Positions 35,744 to 49,050 of a stretch of 64,000 nucleotides of DNA are shown here, one piece after another (position 1 is the stretch's first letter; each line of letters starts with the position of its first letter). Below the pieces are notes generated by a model, which was given only the letters and a program-made list of their open reading frames with translations, did not search any database and was not told the origin of the DNA. Made by a program: the position numbers and the translations under genes. The stretch is from Macrotis lagotis (lineage: Eukaryota; Chordata; Mammalia; Peramelemorphia; Peramelidae): contig NC_133658.1 in the NCBI RefSeq assembly GCF_037893015.1, positions 176,905,579 through 176,969,578 on the forward strand. Direction: 5' to 3'.

Positions 35744-36076
35744 GCCATTGAACAACTTCAAGCTGGTGCCCTTGCAACAGATGCAGTGACTGCAGCTCTA
35801 GTTGAACTAGAGGTATTTCTTAACTTCCATGAGATAACTGTTTTATTAAAAATTTCTTTCTGTTCTGCTAAATAACAGTTATTATTGGTAAATTATATGA
35901 AAAGCTAATCATCAACCTCAAAAACAAATCTTTATAAAACATGCTGGAAGCTATGATTAGATTGTTTTTTTTGCAAATGGTGTTAATTAAACATACTAAA
36001 TTAAATAAATGCAGGTCTCTTAGTCCTCTCTCATTTATGCAGACTGAAATAGACATAATATATTAAAAACAGACAT
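34911..36076. repeat. Pair of diverged direct repeats flanking exon 4
   Basis: 34,911-35,018 and 35,971-36,076 share about 107 bp in the same orientation (tgcaaatggtgttaatta, ttagtcctct, atttatgcagactgaaat, agacat). Identity by eye is in the mid 80s per cent. The left copy begins with an exact octamer ATGCAAAT. The family is unknown to me: either an old dispersed repeat or a local duplication. Confidence 0.7.
35744..35812 (+). CDS. TASP1: TASP1 exon 4 (residues 72-94)
   Basis: 69 bp between ctgcag and gaactagag|gtattt. Encodes AIEQLQAGALATDAVTAALVELE in frame with exon 3. Human has AIEKLQAGALATDAVTAALVELE, one difference. It corresponds to helix and loop near the front of the alpha subunit. 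Exon phases are 0/0 and the length is a multiple of three, so skipping would keep the frame. The next coding exon is not in the window. Confidence 0.96.
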
Positions 36077-36639
36077 AACAATCCAGATTTGTTTTACTGA
36101 GTTTTCTTGTTTTTTAAAAATGAGTCTCAATAAGAATAATGAAAAAATGAAAAATAAATAAATCCCAAATAAAATAATTAAATCTGACATTTACATTTTG
36201 ATAAAAGAAAAAGAAAATTTAGCAAGTGATAATATAGCTTGTTTGGTCTTTGTTCCCTCCTTTCCCCCCTTTAATTATATGATTAATAAAGTTTAAAGCT
36301 ATTTTAAAAAATAGAATCAGAGTCAATATTTCTAGTTTTTCCATTGCAAATAATTCTAACTTTTGCTTTTATATCGATCCTTTTTTTATTATATTGAAAA
36401 AAAATCCTATTTTATGCTTTTTTAGCCTTTTAAACATAAATGGTTGTTATATTTTGTTCAAGGCCTTTTATTCATATTAACCTTAAAATTTTTGTTAATA
36501 TTATTTATCACATTTCATTATCTAATTATATTTACATTTTTGATTTATATGTATACAGAAGTATATACATATATATTTTGGTTATGAGGAATACTTACCT
36601 TTTTAAACTGTATTTCCCCATATTTTATTCAGATAAGAA

Positions 36640-37670
36640 TCAACATATTAGTTAATAGTTTTTTAATTTTTTTGTCAGAATTGGGGATGAAAGCCACATT
36701 TGCTTTGTAAAATAATTTGAAATATCTATTTAGATAATGTGTCAATTTTATATCATATATGTTTATATATTAATCATTCTTTGAAAATTTAGAAAAATTT
36801 ACTTGTAAATTAATCCGGTTCTAGTCCAGTATTTTGTTTGCATCTCCTTAATGGTTTATTTGATTTCTCCATATCTATGTAATTGAATTTATACTTCCCT
36901 TTTTTTTGTTTTGGATACTTTTACCCATTTTTATAGACAGTACTCAATTTCTCAAGTTATAGACTTATAGTCATATGTAATATTCTCTGGTGACATTTTT
37001 TATGAATTTCTATTTTCATTGTTTTGATCTATCACCTCTTTTTTACCTTTGGTGCATTAATTACTGTGTTAATTTTCTAAATTCTTAAAATGGACTTGAT
37101 TGAATTTCTCTTTTTGTCTTTCATTAATGTAGGTATTTACTGCTATGAATTTGTTTTTGAGTATTGTTTTGGTTATAGCCTATAAATTTTGTTATATAAC
37201 TTTTGTGCTATTGTTTTTTTTTCAGTTTTTTTCTCTGTTTTTCTTAATATTCCTTTCTGGATTTTATAATTCAGATATTTTGTTGATTTAGTAATTTAAA
37301 AATTTCCACATTTGTCTGTATTTTTATTATACTATTATTTAAACTTCCCATGACTCAGAAATCAAATATTCAAAATGCTTTCTCTTTTAAGGATTCTTTG
37401 TTCAAGAATATCATCAATTTTTATGTATGTTCTTTGTGTCTATAAAAGTACATATTAGGTATCTTAGCTATGTCCATCCATCATCCATCTATCTATCTAT
37501 CTATCTATCTATATATCTATCTATCTTATCCATCCATCTATCCATACGAACTTATTCAGCAGTATTTATATCAGTGACTTTTTATTTATATTCTGATGGT
37601 GGTATGTTAACATCTATTATTATTGATTTTTCTATTTTTTCTTGCAAGACTGAACTTAATGAATTCTAGT
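36640..37670 (-). mobile_element. Degenerate L1 ORF2 region
   Basis: tttcattaatgtaggtatttactgctatgaatttg, tttgagtattgttttggttatagcctataaattttg and gtggtatgttaacatctattattattg follow the antisense L1 ORF2 order. Old, no frame. A (CTAT)n tract (37,473-37,546) lies within it. Confidence 0.55.
37473..37546. repeat. (CTAT)n / (CATC)n microsatellite
   Basis: Tetranucleotide array with interrupted ends. Confidence 0.92.
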
Positions 37671-38929
37671 TATTTTTAAATCACTGTTGGGAGGGTCATA
37701 AAATAAACTAATTGCCAAGAAATTATTTTTAACTCATTTTGAGGATTTTGACATTTGGGAAGATTTTGTATAGTTTGAATAATAACAAGGTACTTGGATA
37801 ACTTGAATTTTGTGTTTCTTCTTTTGGGGAGTTTGTGAATTGTTTCTTTTGTGAATTGATGCTGACTTTTATGGTTGTAAGAGGTTTTCTTATTTCCTGA
37901 CATATTATAATTGGATTCTTCATATTTTTCATGATCTTAGAATTTTGAAGTTTTCTTTCCTTGATCTATCTAACAAATCTATTACTTTTATAATGCGTTA
38001 TGTTAAAATACTTTCTAGTTTTTTTAGCTTCTTTTTCATTTCAGTTATGTTTTGCCACTTTCTTTTGTTGTGACATTAACTGCTTTTCATTGCATTTTAA
38101 AAATAATTTCAGTTTCTATTTTCTATTTTTCTGAGTGTTGTCATGATCGCCTCCCTGGATTGTATTTTACTCATACTCTGTCCTTTAAGTGACTGATCAT
38201 GTTCCTTATCTATTGAATTGTTTCCTTTGGATTTTCTTATTTTGCTGCTGTTGCTACTTATGATTGCTTATTTACCTTTTTTTTTGTTGTTTTGCTTTAT
38301 ATCACACATCAAAAATTTTTGTTTGAACTCCTTTTCCATTTATTTATTGACTTTTTGGTAATATATACTTATGTCAATTAATTCAGCATGGATTAGGGAA
38401 AGAGTTTCACTAAAAGAGTTGTGGGATTCTGTAATTTTAAAAAATGATTATGTAGTTGAATATTATTTAAAAATCTTAGAATGCCTTTCATTTTCTCAAA
38501 TTGTGTTTTGTATTTGTATGTTGGATATGCCATAACATTACATTTTATTGGTCTATATAGAGATTAAAAGCAAATAAAAAATATTGATCATTTGGAATAA
38601 CCCATGTTTATGAAAAGGGATTTTCCAGTACCTGATACCACCCTCTCTAAAATTAATGGGTGGTTAATAAATTTTAAAAAGTGGAATTTATAGAATTGAA
38701 ATCAGAATTTTTCCTTCATACAGATCTTTTTTTTTACTAGACATATGATTCTATTGCAATAGAACTTGATGAAGAATTTTGCCTATCCAGATCAGTGTAC
38801 TTATATTTAATCAGGAAAAATTATAATAGAAAAGGGTTTTCCTCAGAGTCTTGTATAAGTGGTTATGGTACAGTTCTGGTTTTAAACCTTATAGTAATTT
38901 TTTTATTTATCACTTTTTGAGAGACATGG

Positions 38930-39100
38930 CTCATTAGATAGACACTTTGAAGTCTGGAAGACCTTGCTTCAGGTCCTTTATCTGATATATATTGGCAAGT
39001 CATTTAATTGCTTTACAATCTAGGCCACTTTCTAATTTGCAGAGAAGATGCTGACCTGTGTAAGTTGAGGGAATTTAGTCATCTGAGAGGTCCTTATTTA
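38930..39100 (+). repeat. MIR fragment
   Basis: agatagacactttgaagtctggaagaccttgcttcaggtc, ggcaagtcatttaattgc; diverged MIR. Confidence 0.5.
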
Positions 39101-39430
39101 GTGAAATCATATCTATTCTTTATTCCAATCTTTTAAAGTATCACTTTTGTACTTCAAAAGATTTATATTTATTTGATAACTTAAAAGCTATGGCTTTGCC
39201 TATCATGATTGGGAAATTGTTCCCAAGTCACATGAAATTATTTTTAAAAATTGTTTTTAAATTGTCACCTGAAGCTCTTTTAAGCTTATGAAATTTTTAT
39301 ATATCATCATTTTAAAAGTAGCCACTAAAATTTTTCAACTGCTTTAAAAGTACAACAACAAAAGTCTTGGAAAAATTATAGGTGAGTGGAATGAATATTA
39401 GCTTCTTAAAACTTCCTGACTGTAAAATCT

Positions 39431-39451
39431 CATATATATACATATATATAC

Positions 39452-39500
<49 letters not shown>
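39431..39500. repeat. (CATATATATA)n decamer array passing into (TA)n
   Basis: Four 10-bp units then about 16 TA units. Similar pure TA tracts lie at 43,158-43,200 and 53,066-53,097. Confidence 0.93.
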
Positions 39501-39502
<2 letters not shown>

Positions 39503-40129
39503 GTATCCTACAATATGAGAAAAATTATTTGAAGAAAGAAAACATTGACCCTAGTTAACTTTATATTCTGCATCAATTTGTGGGTTTTGTAGAATTGATT
39601 CTTAATTATTTATGCTAATGGAGATATACAATGAAATTTTTTATTTGACTTTGGATTGAATTTATAATTGTTAAAAGTTTATAATTTTATATCTTTATTG
39701 CTTATATGCTTATATTGCTTATATATGTTGCTTATACATCTAAGCATCAAATGTTTTACTAGTAAAATTTGACTAGTGGCAGGTTTTTAAATCTAGTTTG
39801 TGTTAGGACCAGTGGTTTGGAGAGCTTCATTAAGTGGTTTGACCCCAAGTAATGAACTATTTTGTATGTGATAACTCTTAAACTTAATCTCTTAAAGTTT
39901 AGAGGTGCTGTGATGCATACACTGATGAAATCATGTTTCCTTGAAAGTACTGAAGAATGATTTTTTAACTTGTTCTTTTAGGTTTTTCTTTGATTTTCAC
40001 AATCATTGAGCATGAGGATAATATTGGATTATAAAATTGCCTCAAGTAATCTATAAAGCATATAACTAAATAATCCAAAGATGACTATATTTGAAACTAT
40101 GAGGTGACTTTGATTTACTTGTAGAAAGC

Positions 40130-40215
40130 TCATTGAGGAGAGCACTGTATTACTATTGACCAGTTATTCTCAGCACCTTGCACATACTTGGTGCAGTTGT
40201 TGATTGGTTGATAGA
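40130..40215 (+). repeat. L2 3' end
   Basis: gaaagctcattgaggagagc, ctcagcaccttgcacatacttggtgcagttgttg. Confidence 0.5.
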
Positions 40216-40296
40216 GGATAAAAAAGAAAAAGAAGACAGTCTTTCAAGGGCCTCTATTTTGATATATGCAGCAAAGGTGCTACTTTGTATAACTTA

Positions 40297-40477
40297 GAAA
40301 TATCAGTGTTGTGGCTAGGTGGCGCAGGGGTATAGAGCACTGACCCTGGAGTCAGGATTACCTGAATTCAAATCCAGCCTCAGACACTTAATAATTACCT
40401 AGATGTGTGACCTTGGACAAGCCACTTAACCCCATTAACCTTGCAAAAACCTAAAAAAAAAAGAAACATCAGTTTTG
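40297..40477 (+). mobile_element. WSINE1-type SINE
   Basis: The body is 40312-40462. Flanks gaaatatcagtgttg (40297-40311) and gaaacatcagttttg (40463-40477) differ at two places. Confidence 0.9.
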
Positions 40478-41579
40478 AGGCCATCAAAATCCTCATCTCT
40501 CATCTTTACTTTGAAATCACTTTCTTTTAGCAGTATTCTAAAGACCTTCCCTTACCACCTCTTGACACCAGAGGGGGCAATTTATCAGTTTCACTAAAGG
40601 AATAATCAACTAGCAAATTTCTCCCTCTGTTTTTTTGTTGGGGGGGGTGTGGGGAAAATGTTTCTGCTATCATCATTCTATTCTGTTGGATAGAATAGAT
40701 CTAATAAGAAGAAAGGAATTCAATTTTGTACTTAATTTTATTTATCATCAATAATTGAAATCTTAAAATAGGGGAAAAATCTCATTTTAAGTTAGATTTT
40801 ATGTTTCAGTGGCTTCAGTGGCAAAATTAGCAATTTACTTTTCCTTTTTTAAAAATTTTTTTTGAAAGATCTGTGTTAGAATTACTTTTATAGCTGCTGA
40901 CAAAGTGAACTGGGTATAGTATAATTGAGTATAGTTGGGTATGGTATATAATTTGACTTTAAAGAAAGCAAACAACACCAACTTCCACATAAAACCCAAT
41001 CTAGAAAATTAGTTATGTAAAAATATACAAGTTTGTATTTGGGAAAATTTTCTTGGCTTTTCTTTAAATATTTATTTAGACAATAACAATATTCTAAAAA
41101 ATGAATTTTGAGAGTTTGGCATATTTTATTTCTTTGATTTTTAACTTATTGAGGAAATGTATAGATTGGTTGGTTGAACCATGGAATTATTCTGAGAAAA
41201 CTTCTTAAGATGGAGATAGCATGTTTTTATGAATTCTGGTTCATATCAGTGTTTAAACCATTTATATTTGTTGAAAACCTTTTTTGGGTTTGTGTTTTCA
41301 TATGTATAAGACTGAGGTTAAAAAAATATAGTGAAGTACCAGTGTTTATTCATTGAGTTTTTTGCTATTTTGTAATAGAAGTGCAGTAAAGAACAAGATC
41401 GCTATTTACTTTTTGAGGTCAGTTATGATTAATTCATTATGAATTAGTTGAAAAAATTTTGCATTTCTGCCAAAAGAAATCCAATTCATCCTTAGCAGCC
41501 ACTTAATCTCTCATAGCTTCAATTTTGTTTCCTAACATGAGTTAATGATTTAAGAGCAACTTTAGTTCTAAATCAATAA

Positions 41580-42070
41580 TCCTATTAAATCAATTAACAA
41601 CAGACACTTATTAAACTCTTAATATGTGTTCAGACACTGTGTTAATCACTGGGGACATCAGTACAAGCCTAAAGAAATTACATTTCACACCCTTAAGGAG
41701 CTTACATTCTAATAGGAGAGAATAAAACATACAAGGGAACTGAAAAGCTTTGGTATGGGGAAAGGAAGGTACATGCCCTATTTTAGGGGCATGATGTTGA
41801 AGTCCAGAAAGTCAAGAGGGGAATGAGGACTGACTGATTCTTCCCCCAAATGAAAACCCTGAGAGGAATTCACCAATGGTGACAGTGGTCTGCTATGGCT
41901 AAGAGATGTTCTGGGATGACATTGCAGAGATAGATGAATGTTCCAGAGTGAGGAGGCCCTATGTACATACTGAGGAAAATTTCCAAGTCGAGAAGTAGCT
42001 AAAGACAGTGGCCAGTTTGGCTTACAAAGTTTGGTTTATAGGAGGATTAGTATTAGTTTTTTTGAAGGGG
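41580..42070 (-). repeat. L2 in antisense
   Basis: cagacacttattaaactcttaatatgtgttcagacactgtgttaatcactggggaca and cccttaaggagcttacattctaatagg are the L2 3' end in antisense. The match fades after about 41,750. Confidence 0.65.
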
Positions 42071-43157
42071 GAAATATCCAGGAGCTGGTCGGCTCCAGTA
42101 ATTCTGAAATTTTCTCTTCTTAAGTTTGAGATTTCAATCTATGTCAACATATAAAGAATAGCCTCATTTAAAATCTCAGATCCTTGAAGTGTCTTCAACT
42201 ATGTTAACTTAGAAACTGTAAGCAAGAAGTTTAATTCATTATGTACATTTTTATTCAGTAGATATCTTGGGGTAAGAAAAAGAATAAAACACCAACTACA
42301 TTTTTAGATTTTAATTTTTTGTGTTAGAATGAATATTGTTATACCTTAATGCCACTTTGACTCTTTTCTTAAGGCAAAAGTTGTGAATGCTTTCATATTT
42401 TGTAGAACTGTCACTGGTAAAGTTCTAGCTGTAACCTCTGGTCATGACTTCTTTTATGACATTGTATAATTCTGTAGTTTGAAGTATACTTTGTAGATAA
42501 TTATTTTATCATAACTAGTAAGCTTCTTTGAATGACTAAGCCCAGAAGCTGTTGACATGCCTCCATCCTTATATTCTGTGCACATTTGACATGATAGTTT
42601 ATACTTCATGTTGTAAGCTATGGAATTTAAAATGTTCCCTTTCCCTATGACTTGTTTACAGCTCAAATTTTCTGCTCTCCCAGTTGCAGACCCCCTGCCA
42701 CATTCCACCCCCCAGTCGTGTTACAAGACTTCTTCTGAGGTGCTTTGCTATAAGATAGTTGACATCTTTAAGACTTCTTCATAATTGGGAAGTTTCTAAA
42801 TTAGTTCATTTTAGAAAGTGACTCAAAGATGTCTGTGATTTTTTCATCATCATATTTCTAGAATATCAGCTTTTCATTAATAGCAGACTAGTTCTGTGTT
42901 TCAGTTCTGTGCTTGATCATTATGGCATGTAATATATTGTAGTGAAAGCATGTTGCATTTATTTCATTTACACCAAATGTCTAATTTTAGATCTCCCACC
43001 CTTGATGATTACTTTTTTTCTCTTGTTTTCTCTTGTCTTGTATTCTTTGTAATGGGAGGTCTGTTTCTTTGTGTGTGTGACCTAAGAGATTGTTATCCTT
43101 CTTTTGTAATATATTTGTGTTTCATTGTTTTAATTTTGCATTTCCTCTTTTTCTGGA

Positions 43158-43200
<43 letters not shown>
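43158..43200. repeat. (TA)n microsatellite
   Basis: About 21 TA units. Open frames across it are artefacts. Confidence 0.93.
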
Positions 43201-43202
<2 letters not shown>

Positions 43203-46200
43203 CATTAGTTATTCCATTCAACAATCCTGTTTTCCATGTGCATTTGGCAGTATTTTCAGTGGCTCATCCATCATATTTCTGTGTATTCCAGCTATTTATA
43301 GAATCTTTATGTTTCTCTGCATTTTTTTGTTTTATTTTTTGAGGTGTACATACACAGTTACACTTCATGGAATTGTATCCAGTCAAGTACCCATGTTTCT
43401 ATTATGAAGAGGCAGAGAAAATCACCTCTCCCAAGAAATTCAACCTTCTGATCAAGGAAAATGTGTTCTGAAGATCTGTATACAGATGGGAGGCAACTAG
43501 TTTGCTTGTTCTGCTGCTAGAGTATTGATTTAATTAGAAGACAGGCTGTGGGTGAACATTTGCAGACAAAGAAGCACCAGAACCCAATTAGTCTGGGACA
43601 GTAAAAGTAAGTTACACTCTTTTTAAAACACATTTTTGAGTACTGATGCTGATTCTTGCCTTGAGTATTATTCAGCAATTTGTAACTTACTATTTGTATT
43701 TATACGATTAAATATGTTCTTTTTTTTATAATTCTCTAAAATTTGGAACTTAGCATGCAAATTATCTGCTTGTTAGAAAAGCAGTATGTCTTTTTTCTTT
43801 TTAAAAACAAATGATATTTATTTTAAAAAGAGCCACCATTCAATTATATTTTTGAAGTAAATTCATTTTTAAGGTGGATTTTTCTGTTGCACTATGAGTT
43901 CCTGCCATCATCTATGCAAGTTTAAATGTATTAATTTAAAAGCCTTACAAAATAAGTAACTGACTTTACGACCTTCCTTAAAGTCCTGGAATTAAAAGTC
44001 TCTTTAAGAGTTCACTCTAATGAATGGAGTAACCAGTACAAAATAAATGAAACTATTGTATTTGCCAATTGAGCTTATTTTTATTAAGGTCCTGTCCCCA
44101 TTAAACATTGTGCTTTATTTTCAAATAATCTTATGCTTATGACTTATCTAATTTACATATAACATTATAGAATTAGAGTTAAAATACATCCAAAGATACA
44201 TATTGTAATAAGTGGCACTGGTTATAATTTTGTTATTATTTATGTTATTGTATGGATTTAACATATGAACATTTGAACTTATTCTTATATGCTCTATTAA
44301 GATAATTGTAAGCTAAGGGAATTTTCATTTATATTTCTGTAATAACTCCAGGGAAATGGGAAAACTTTACAAAATCTAGTTTTTGAATATGGCTGTGTTC
44401 TTTTGAGAGGGCATACTTTGAATATAATATAAAGTTTTTACATTATGAAGATTTTAAATGTAGAATGAAATTACATGCTTTCAGGGAGTCAAATTGAAGT
44501 AATATGCTATGATTTAAAACTTGCCTATCTCCTAACTTTCTTAGGCCTATACAGATTCTGGAAAGTGATGCAAGTGAATGATAATTTTTTTTTAGGTTTT
44601 TACTAAGGATATTCCTTTAGAAACAAAAATGTATTCAAATACAAATCATAATAAAACATTGCACTGTAGAATGCCTAAATGTTTGTCTTTATTTATGCCA
44701 CATATATGGAGTACCAAAACTGAAAAGCCTGACAGAAAAATTCTTTACAATTTCCTCTTTTTTTGGAGTGTGCTTGGATCTATCATTAATAATATTCTTT
44801 AAGGGCTTGAAAGCAAATATGAAGAAGTAAAATAAATAATAGACTGAAATTAGAAATGTAATCAATAATAAATGAAGATTAGTATTTGAAAAATCTCTAA
44901 GTCTTAAATACATCCTTGTTTTGACAGAATAGAAGTTTAAATAGATGCAATTCTATGTTTTGCTAGTTTCTCTTTGATATTTCTATTTTATAGTCAAAAT
45001 ATAAGAGATAATAATTTAAATTGAAGGGAATTATGAGTTGATGACATATTTGGCAATGCTAGTGAAACAGCTACAATTGTCTTTTCTATTATAGCTCATG
45101 TGGAAAGGACAATTTCAGGTGCCGTATGTGTTAACTTCTTTCTGAATATCATAAAGAATCCAACAAAAACAAACTTAACCATTTCTGATGCACAAGTCTA
45201 GTCAAGCCATTATTTTCTTTTAGAGATTTGTGTCATTTGACAGGTAACTCTTTGTACTGCAATTCTGCAGCTTTCAATAAAATGTACTTAAAATAAAGGT
45301 CATTGCTCTGATAGTTTTTTGTTTAATTATGTTAATTTATTTGTAAACTAGGAAGATTAATAAAATAGTAAAGTGGTGAGATTGCAAATGTACAATGTTT
45401 TTTCATTAAGACTATTTTTAGTAGTAAATTAACCACAAACATGGTTCCTTTTGCATAAGGATTTTCTGTGCCAGATCAACAAATGCTCTAATGAATCTAT
45501 ACTGACATTTGTTCCATTTTTGTTGTAATTTCCAGAACAGATTTGTGAACTTTAGGAATATATAATAATATGTGAAGCTATGGTTTTTATGTAACATTTT
45601 GTAGTTGTGTAACTGAATAATTTTTAAAAGTGTTATGGATGCTAAAATGTAATATTTAGTATACTATACCTATTAGGCTAGCATTGTAATTCAAAAAGTG
45701 TGATGCAAACAATTGTTTGCTAAAACTAGATCCAAGATAGCTGAAATATTGCTTTAACACATGTTAAAAGTAGAACACTCTGACTATTTGGCTAGATTTA
45801 ATTCTGGACTGTCTAAGTTGAGTAATTTCTACAGGCATTCCAACTTTGATCAATCACAGCAAGAAATTTTAGAATGCCTATGATGTGCCAATGCATCTGT
45901 AAATGTGTCCCGAGGTAGAGGAAAGTTAGAGAAGCCAAAAAAGAAAGCAAACTTGCTGTATAGTTAAGAAGCAATTACAGAGTGAAAATGGAAAGTGTTT
46001 TCTTTCCCTAGGAATTCTTTTAGATAATTGTTGAGCTTCTGATGTCTAAAATAGCCTCTGTAATTCTTTATTCATGAATGAAAGTTGCTTCACTTGGGTC
46101 TAGGAAAACATTTATGTTTTATGGCTTACTCAAGTGATAACTTGTTGACCTGAGATCATTAGATTCTTTACCTTGTCTCATTTCCATATGATGATAAAAA

Positions 46201-46854
46201 GTCTGATTATAGTTTATAGTTTAATTCTTTAAAACAGGTGTCTTAATTGCATAAGATGAAAGTTAACATGAAAATAGTTTTATATATTTAAAAGTTTCTT
46301 GGTGGATAGAGTAAAATCCCTTAGGAGTAAATTCATTTTCTTGTTTTGTTTTGTTTTTTTTAACAATAGAGACACAGCCAGACTGAAAACATTTTTTGAT
46401 TATAGTTTTCAGGGACAAAAAATGAACAAAGAATAAACAAATAAATAACTACTGTTTCCTCACTTTTGCCCATGATTTGAGATTATTTCTCTGGATAAAT
46501 TCCACTGTACTACTTTGGAAACTATTTTTTCCTGAACATATTTACCAACTCACAACTCTGAAAAAATACAACTATAACTTTCCCAGAGATTTTATAAGAA
46601 TTAATTTTAAGTAAACCTTGCTTGGAAACTGAAGGCTCAGCTTTGTTAACTGTACTAGATTCTTTTTTAACTTTGTTTTATATAATTCCATGATAACTAA
46701 TAACATTTTCTGGTTATGTCTTCTAAATTTCTTATGATTTGATCTTGTTTTTTGTTTCTCATACATATTTGAGTATGTATATTTGAATATACATGGATTT
46801 TCAGTCTTTTTTATCTTCATGGTCTAGTCTACTTTATTTTTTTTTTTTTTTTTT

Positions 46855-47205
46855 GCCTTAGTAGAATGTCAGTTCCTAAAAGGTCAGGTCTTGCCTTTTG
46901 TCTTTGTCCACTGTCTCAAGACAGCCTAGTAGATTGGGATTGATGGGTGGTTTTGGAGAGTAGAATTTAATAATTCCCTTGATATGTTTGAGTAAGTCAT
47001 TTGATGTATCTGCCAGTGAGTCGAGCAACTCTTTAAGTATATAGATTGTAGAACAGCTATTCATCTGTATTGGGGGGGGGGGTCATCCTCACTCAAGTTC
47101 CTTATTTCAATTAAATCATAAATCTCATTTCTCCTGTACCTTGTGTCTGGCATAATAGTTTGCACATGGTAGATGCTTAATAAATATCTGTTGAATAAAA
47201 TTACA
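46855..47205 (+). repeat. L2 3' part
   Basis: gtagaatgtcagttcctaaaaggtcagg, ttttgtctttgtcc and the end tgtctggcataatagtttgcacatggtagatgcttaataaatatctgttgaataaa. A T tract (46,837-46,853) sits at the left edge. Confidence 0.6.
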
Positions 47206-47396
47206 TTAGAATGTAAAAATTGAGCTGTATAGCAATGATAATATAATAGATAATGCTAAGTAGGCATACATAACTAACTTGTTATTTTTGTTATTTATTA
47301 ATGTGATTTGTTAATGTGATTTGACATCTCTACTGACAGTGCTGTCAATTACTCTAGTTGTGGAATAGTAACACAAATAAAAACATTTTAAAACAT

Positions 47397-47635
47397 CACA
47401 TTATCTTGAAAATTCATAGACACAGAGGAAGGTGTTTAACTGGTCTGTTCTCATTACTTCCCTTCCTAACTCCCTTCTTTCTTTTTTTTGGCAAGGCAAT
47501 GGGGTTAAGTGACTTGCCCCAGTTCACACAACTAGGTAATTATTAAGTGTTTGAGACCGGATTTGAATCAGGTCCTCCTGACTCCAGGCCAGCACTCTAT
47601 CTACTGTGCCACCTAGCTGCCCTGCACATTATCTT
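47397..47635 (-). mobile_element. WSINE1-type SINE carrying a 71-bp extra 3' tail
   Basis: The SINE body runs 47,479-47,624 in reverse. An 11-bp direct repeat cacattatctt lies immediately to the right (47625-47635). On the left it lies not at the A tail but 71 bp further out (47397-47407). The insert therefore seems to include 47,408-47,478 as extra sequence downstream of the A tail. On the SINE strand this extra piece ends ATGAATTTTC, i.e. at a TTTT run, the Pol III stop signal. Confidence 0.7.
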
Positions 47636-47639
47636 AAAA

Positions 47640-48277
47640 AAAAGGGAAAAGCATTATTTTTACAAAGATTTTTATAGCATCTCTTTTGTGGTGCCTTTCA
47701 ATTAGAAATTGGTTGTGGGGAATGACTGAACAAATTGTGGCAAATGATTATATGGAATATTATTGTGCTATAAGAAATGGCAAGCAGAATGATTTCAGGA
47801 AAAACCTGGAAAGGTTTACATGAACTCTTGCAAAGTGCAGTGAGCAGAACCAGGAGAATGTTTTATACAATAACAGCAACATTGTACAGGGAATTGTGAA
47901 AGATTTAGCTTTTCTCAGCAGTACAGTGATCTAAGACAATCTTAAAGGACTTATAATGAAACATGTTATCTTCCTCCATTGTATAACTACAGATGGAAGC
48001 AAGTTTTTCACTTTTTTCTTATATTCTTTGTTATTGTTACTGTTGAAGTAGTCTTGTATAAAATGACTATTATGGGAATGTTTTTACATGATTATACATT
48101 TTAACCTTTATTAGACTGTTAACCATATCAGGGAGAGGATAAGAGAAAGAGGGAGGGATGGAGTTTGGAATTCAAAACTTAAAAGAAAAATCAAATGTTA
48201 AAAAATTGTATTACCATGTAATTGGGGGGCAAAATAAGATAAAAAATAAAAATTAAATTGTCAAAAAAAAAACCCAA
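47640..48277 (+). mobile_element. L1 3' end, + orientation
   Basis: The only clear + strand L1 end here. Translated pieces NKLWQMIIWNIIVL, SGKTWKGLHELLQSAVSRTRR and MFYTITATLY match the ORF2 C-terminus (with stops). 3' UTR follows and ends in a poly(A) at about 48,265-48,277. 5'-truncated. Confidence 0.8.
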
Positions 48278-49050
48278 ACCCCTTCCATTATCTAGTAGCT
48301 TCAACCTTCTACTCATTGAAACTTTTACAGGAGCTGGCAAAGGACCATAAAATCGATGATTTAAACCTTTCCTGGTACCCCCCTACTATCTTAATAATTA
48401 GACTGCTAATGAGCTTTAAAATGTCAACAAGACAGGCCACAGGAGAGAGGAGGTTAAGAGGCCAGGGCATGGTTAATCTAATTGTGACTCAGAAATGTTG
48501 ATTATTCAAGAGTAGGGGTACTTGACCTTTTTTTTTTGTTTGTTTCATGTACCACAATATAGAAACTTATGGACGCCTTTCCAGAACATTTTTAAATAGG
48601 TAAAGAAAAAGTTAAATTTAAGTTAGAAGTTAGTGAAATAAAGATAAATATTTATATAAGTTTATATAAATTTAGGGACTCTCTGAAATAGGTTAAAATA
48701 TCTTGCTTTAGTTCCTGGTATTATTATGTTGCTTTTCTTACCTTAGAAATCCTTTAAGTTGTATCTACCCGATTGCCAACATTGTTTCAAAATTCAGCAT
48801 TTTGCTACACATATTTGAGGCCATGGCTTCCAATGCACTGATTAGTAACATTGCTTTAAGATGATCTTAGTGTGTACATAGAACCAACTTTCATTTATCC
48901 AGGAGCTATTTATTTAGTTTATGGAATAAGCAGATTGTTTGCACTTCTCCTTTTACTTGTTTCTCATTTATAGCATTTTATTGTTCCTTAACTCCAGAAT
49001 TTTTGATGTTTTCTTCTCTCGACACGGGTGACTACAATTTATATTTCAAA

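Noticed and set aside
34793-36056. Two similar minus-strand frames (MSISVCIN...) as a small gene family
   Set aside because: Similarity is explained by the DNA repeat; no splice sites, no family, and surrounding frames differ.
37473-37546. CRISPR-like or satellite array
   Set aside because: Plain tetranucleotide microsatellite; the other repeat arrays are also simple sequence.
38700-38860. Polypyrimidine tract and ag at about 38,740 as the acceptor of TASP1 exon 5
   Set aside because: The following sequence does not encode DSPFTNAG or anything similar.
43380-43625. Less AT-rich stretch with a gtaagt site (43,606) as a possible extra TASP1 exon
   Set aside because: No acceptor and frame that fit TASP1, and the peptide does not match the protein.
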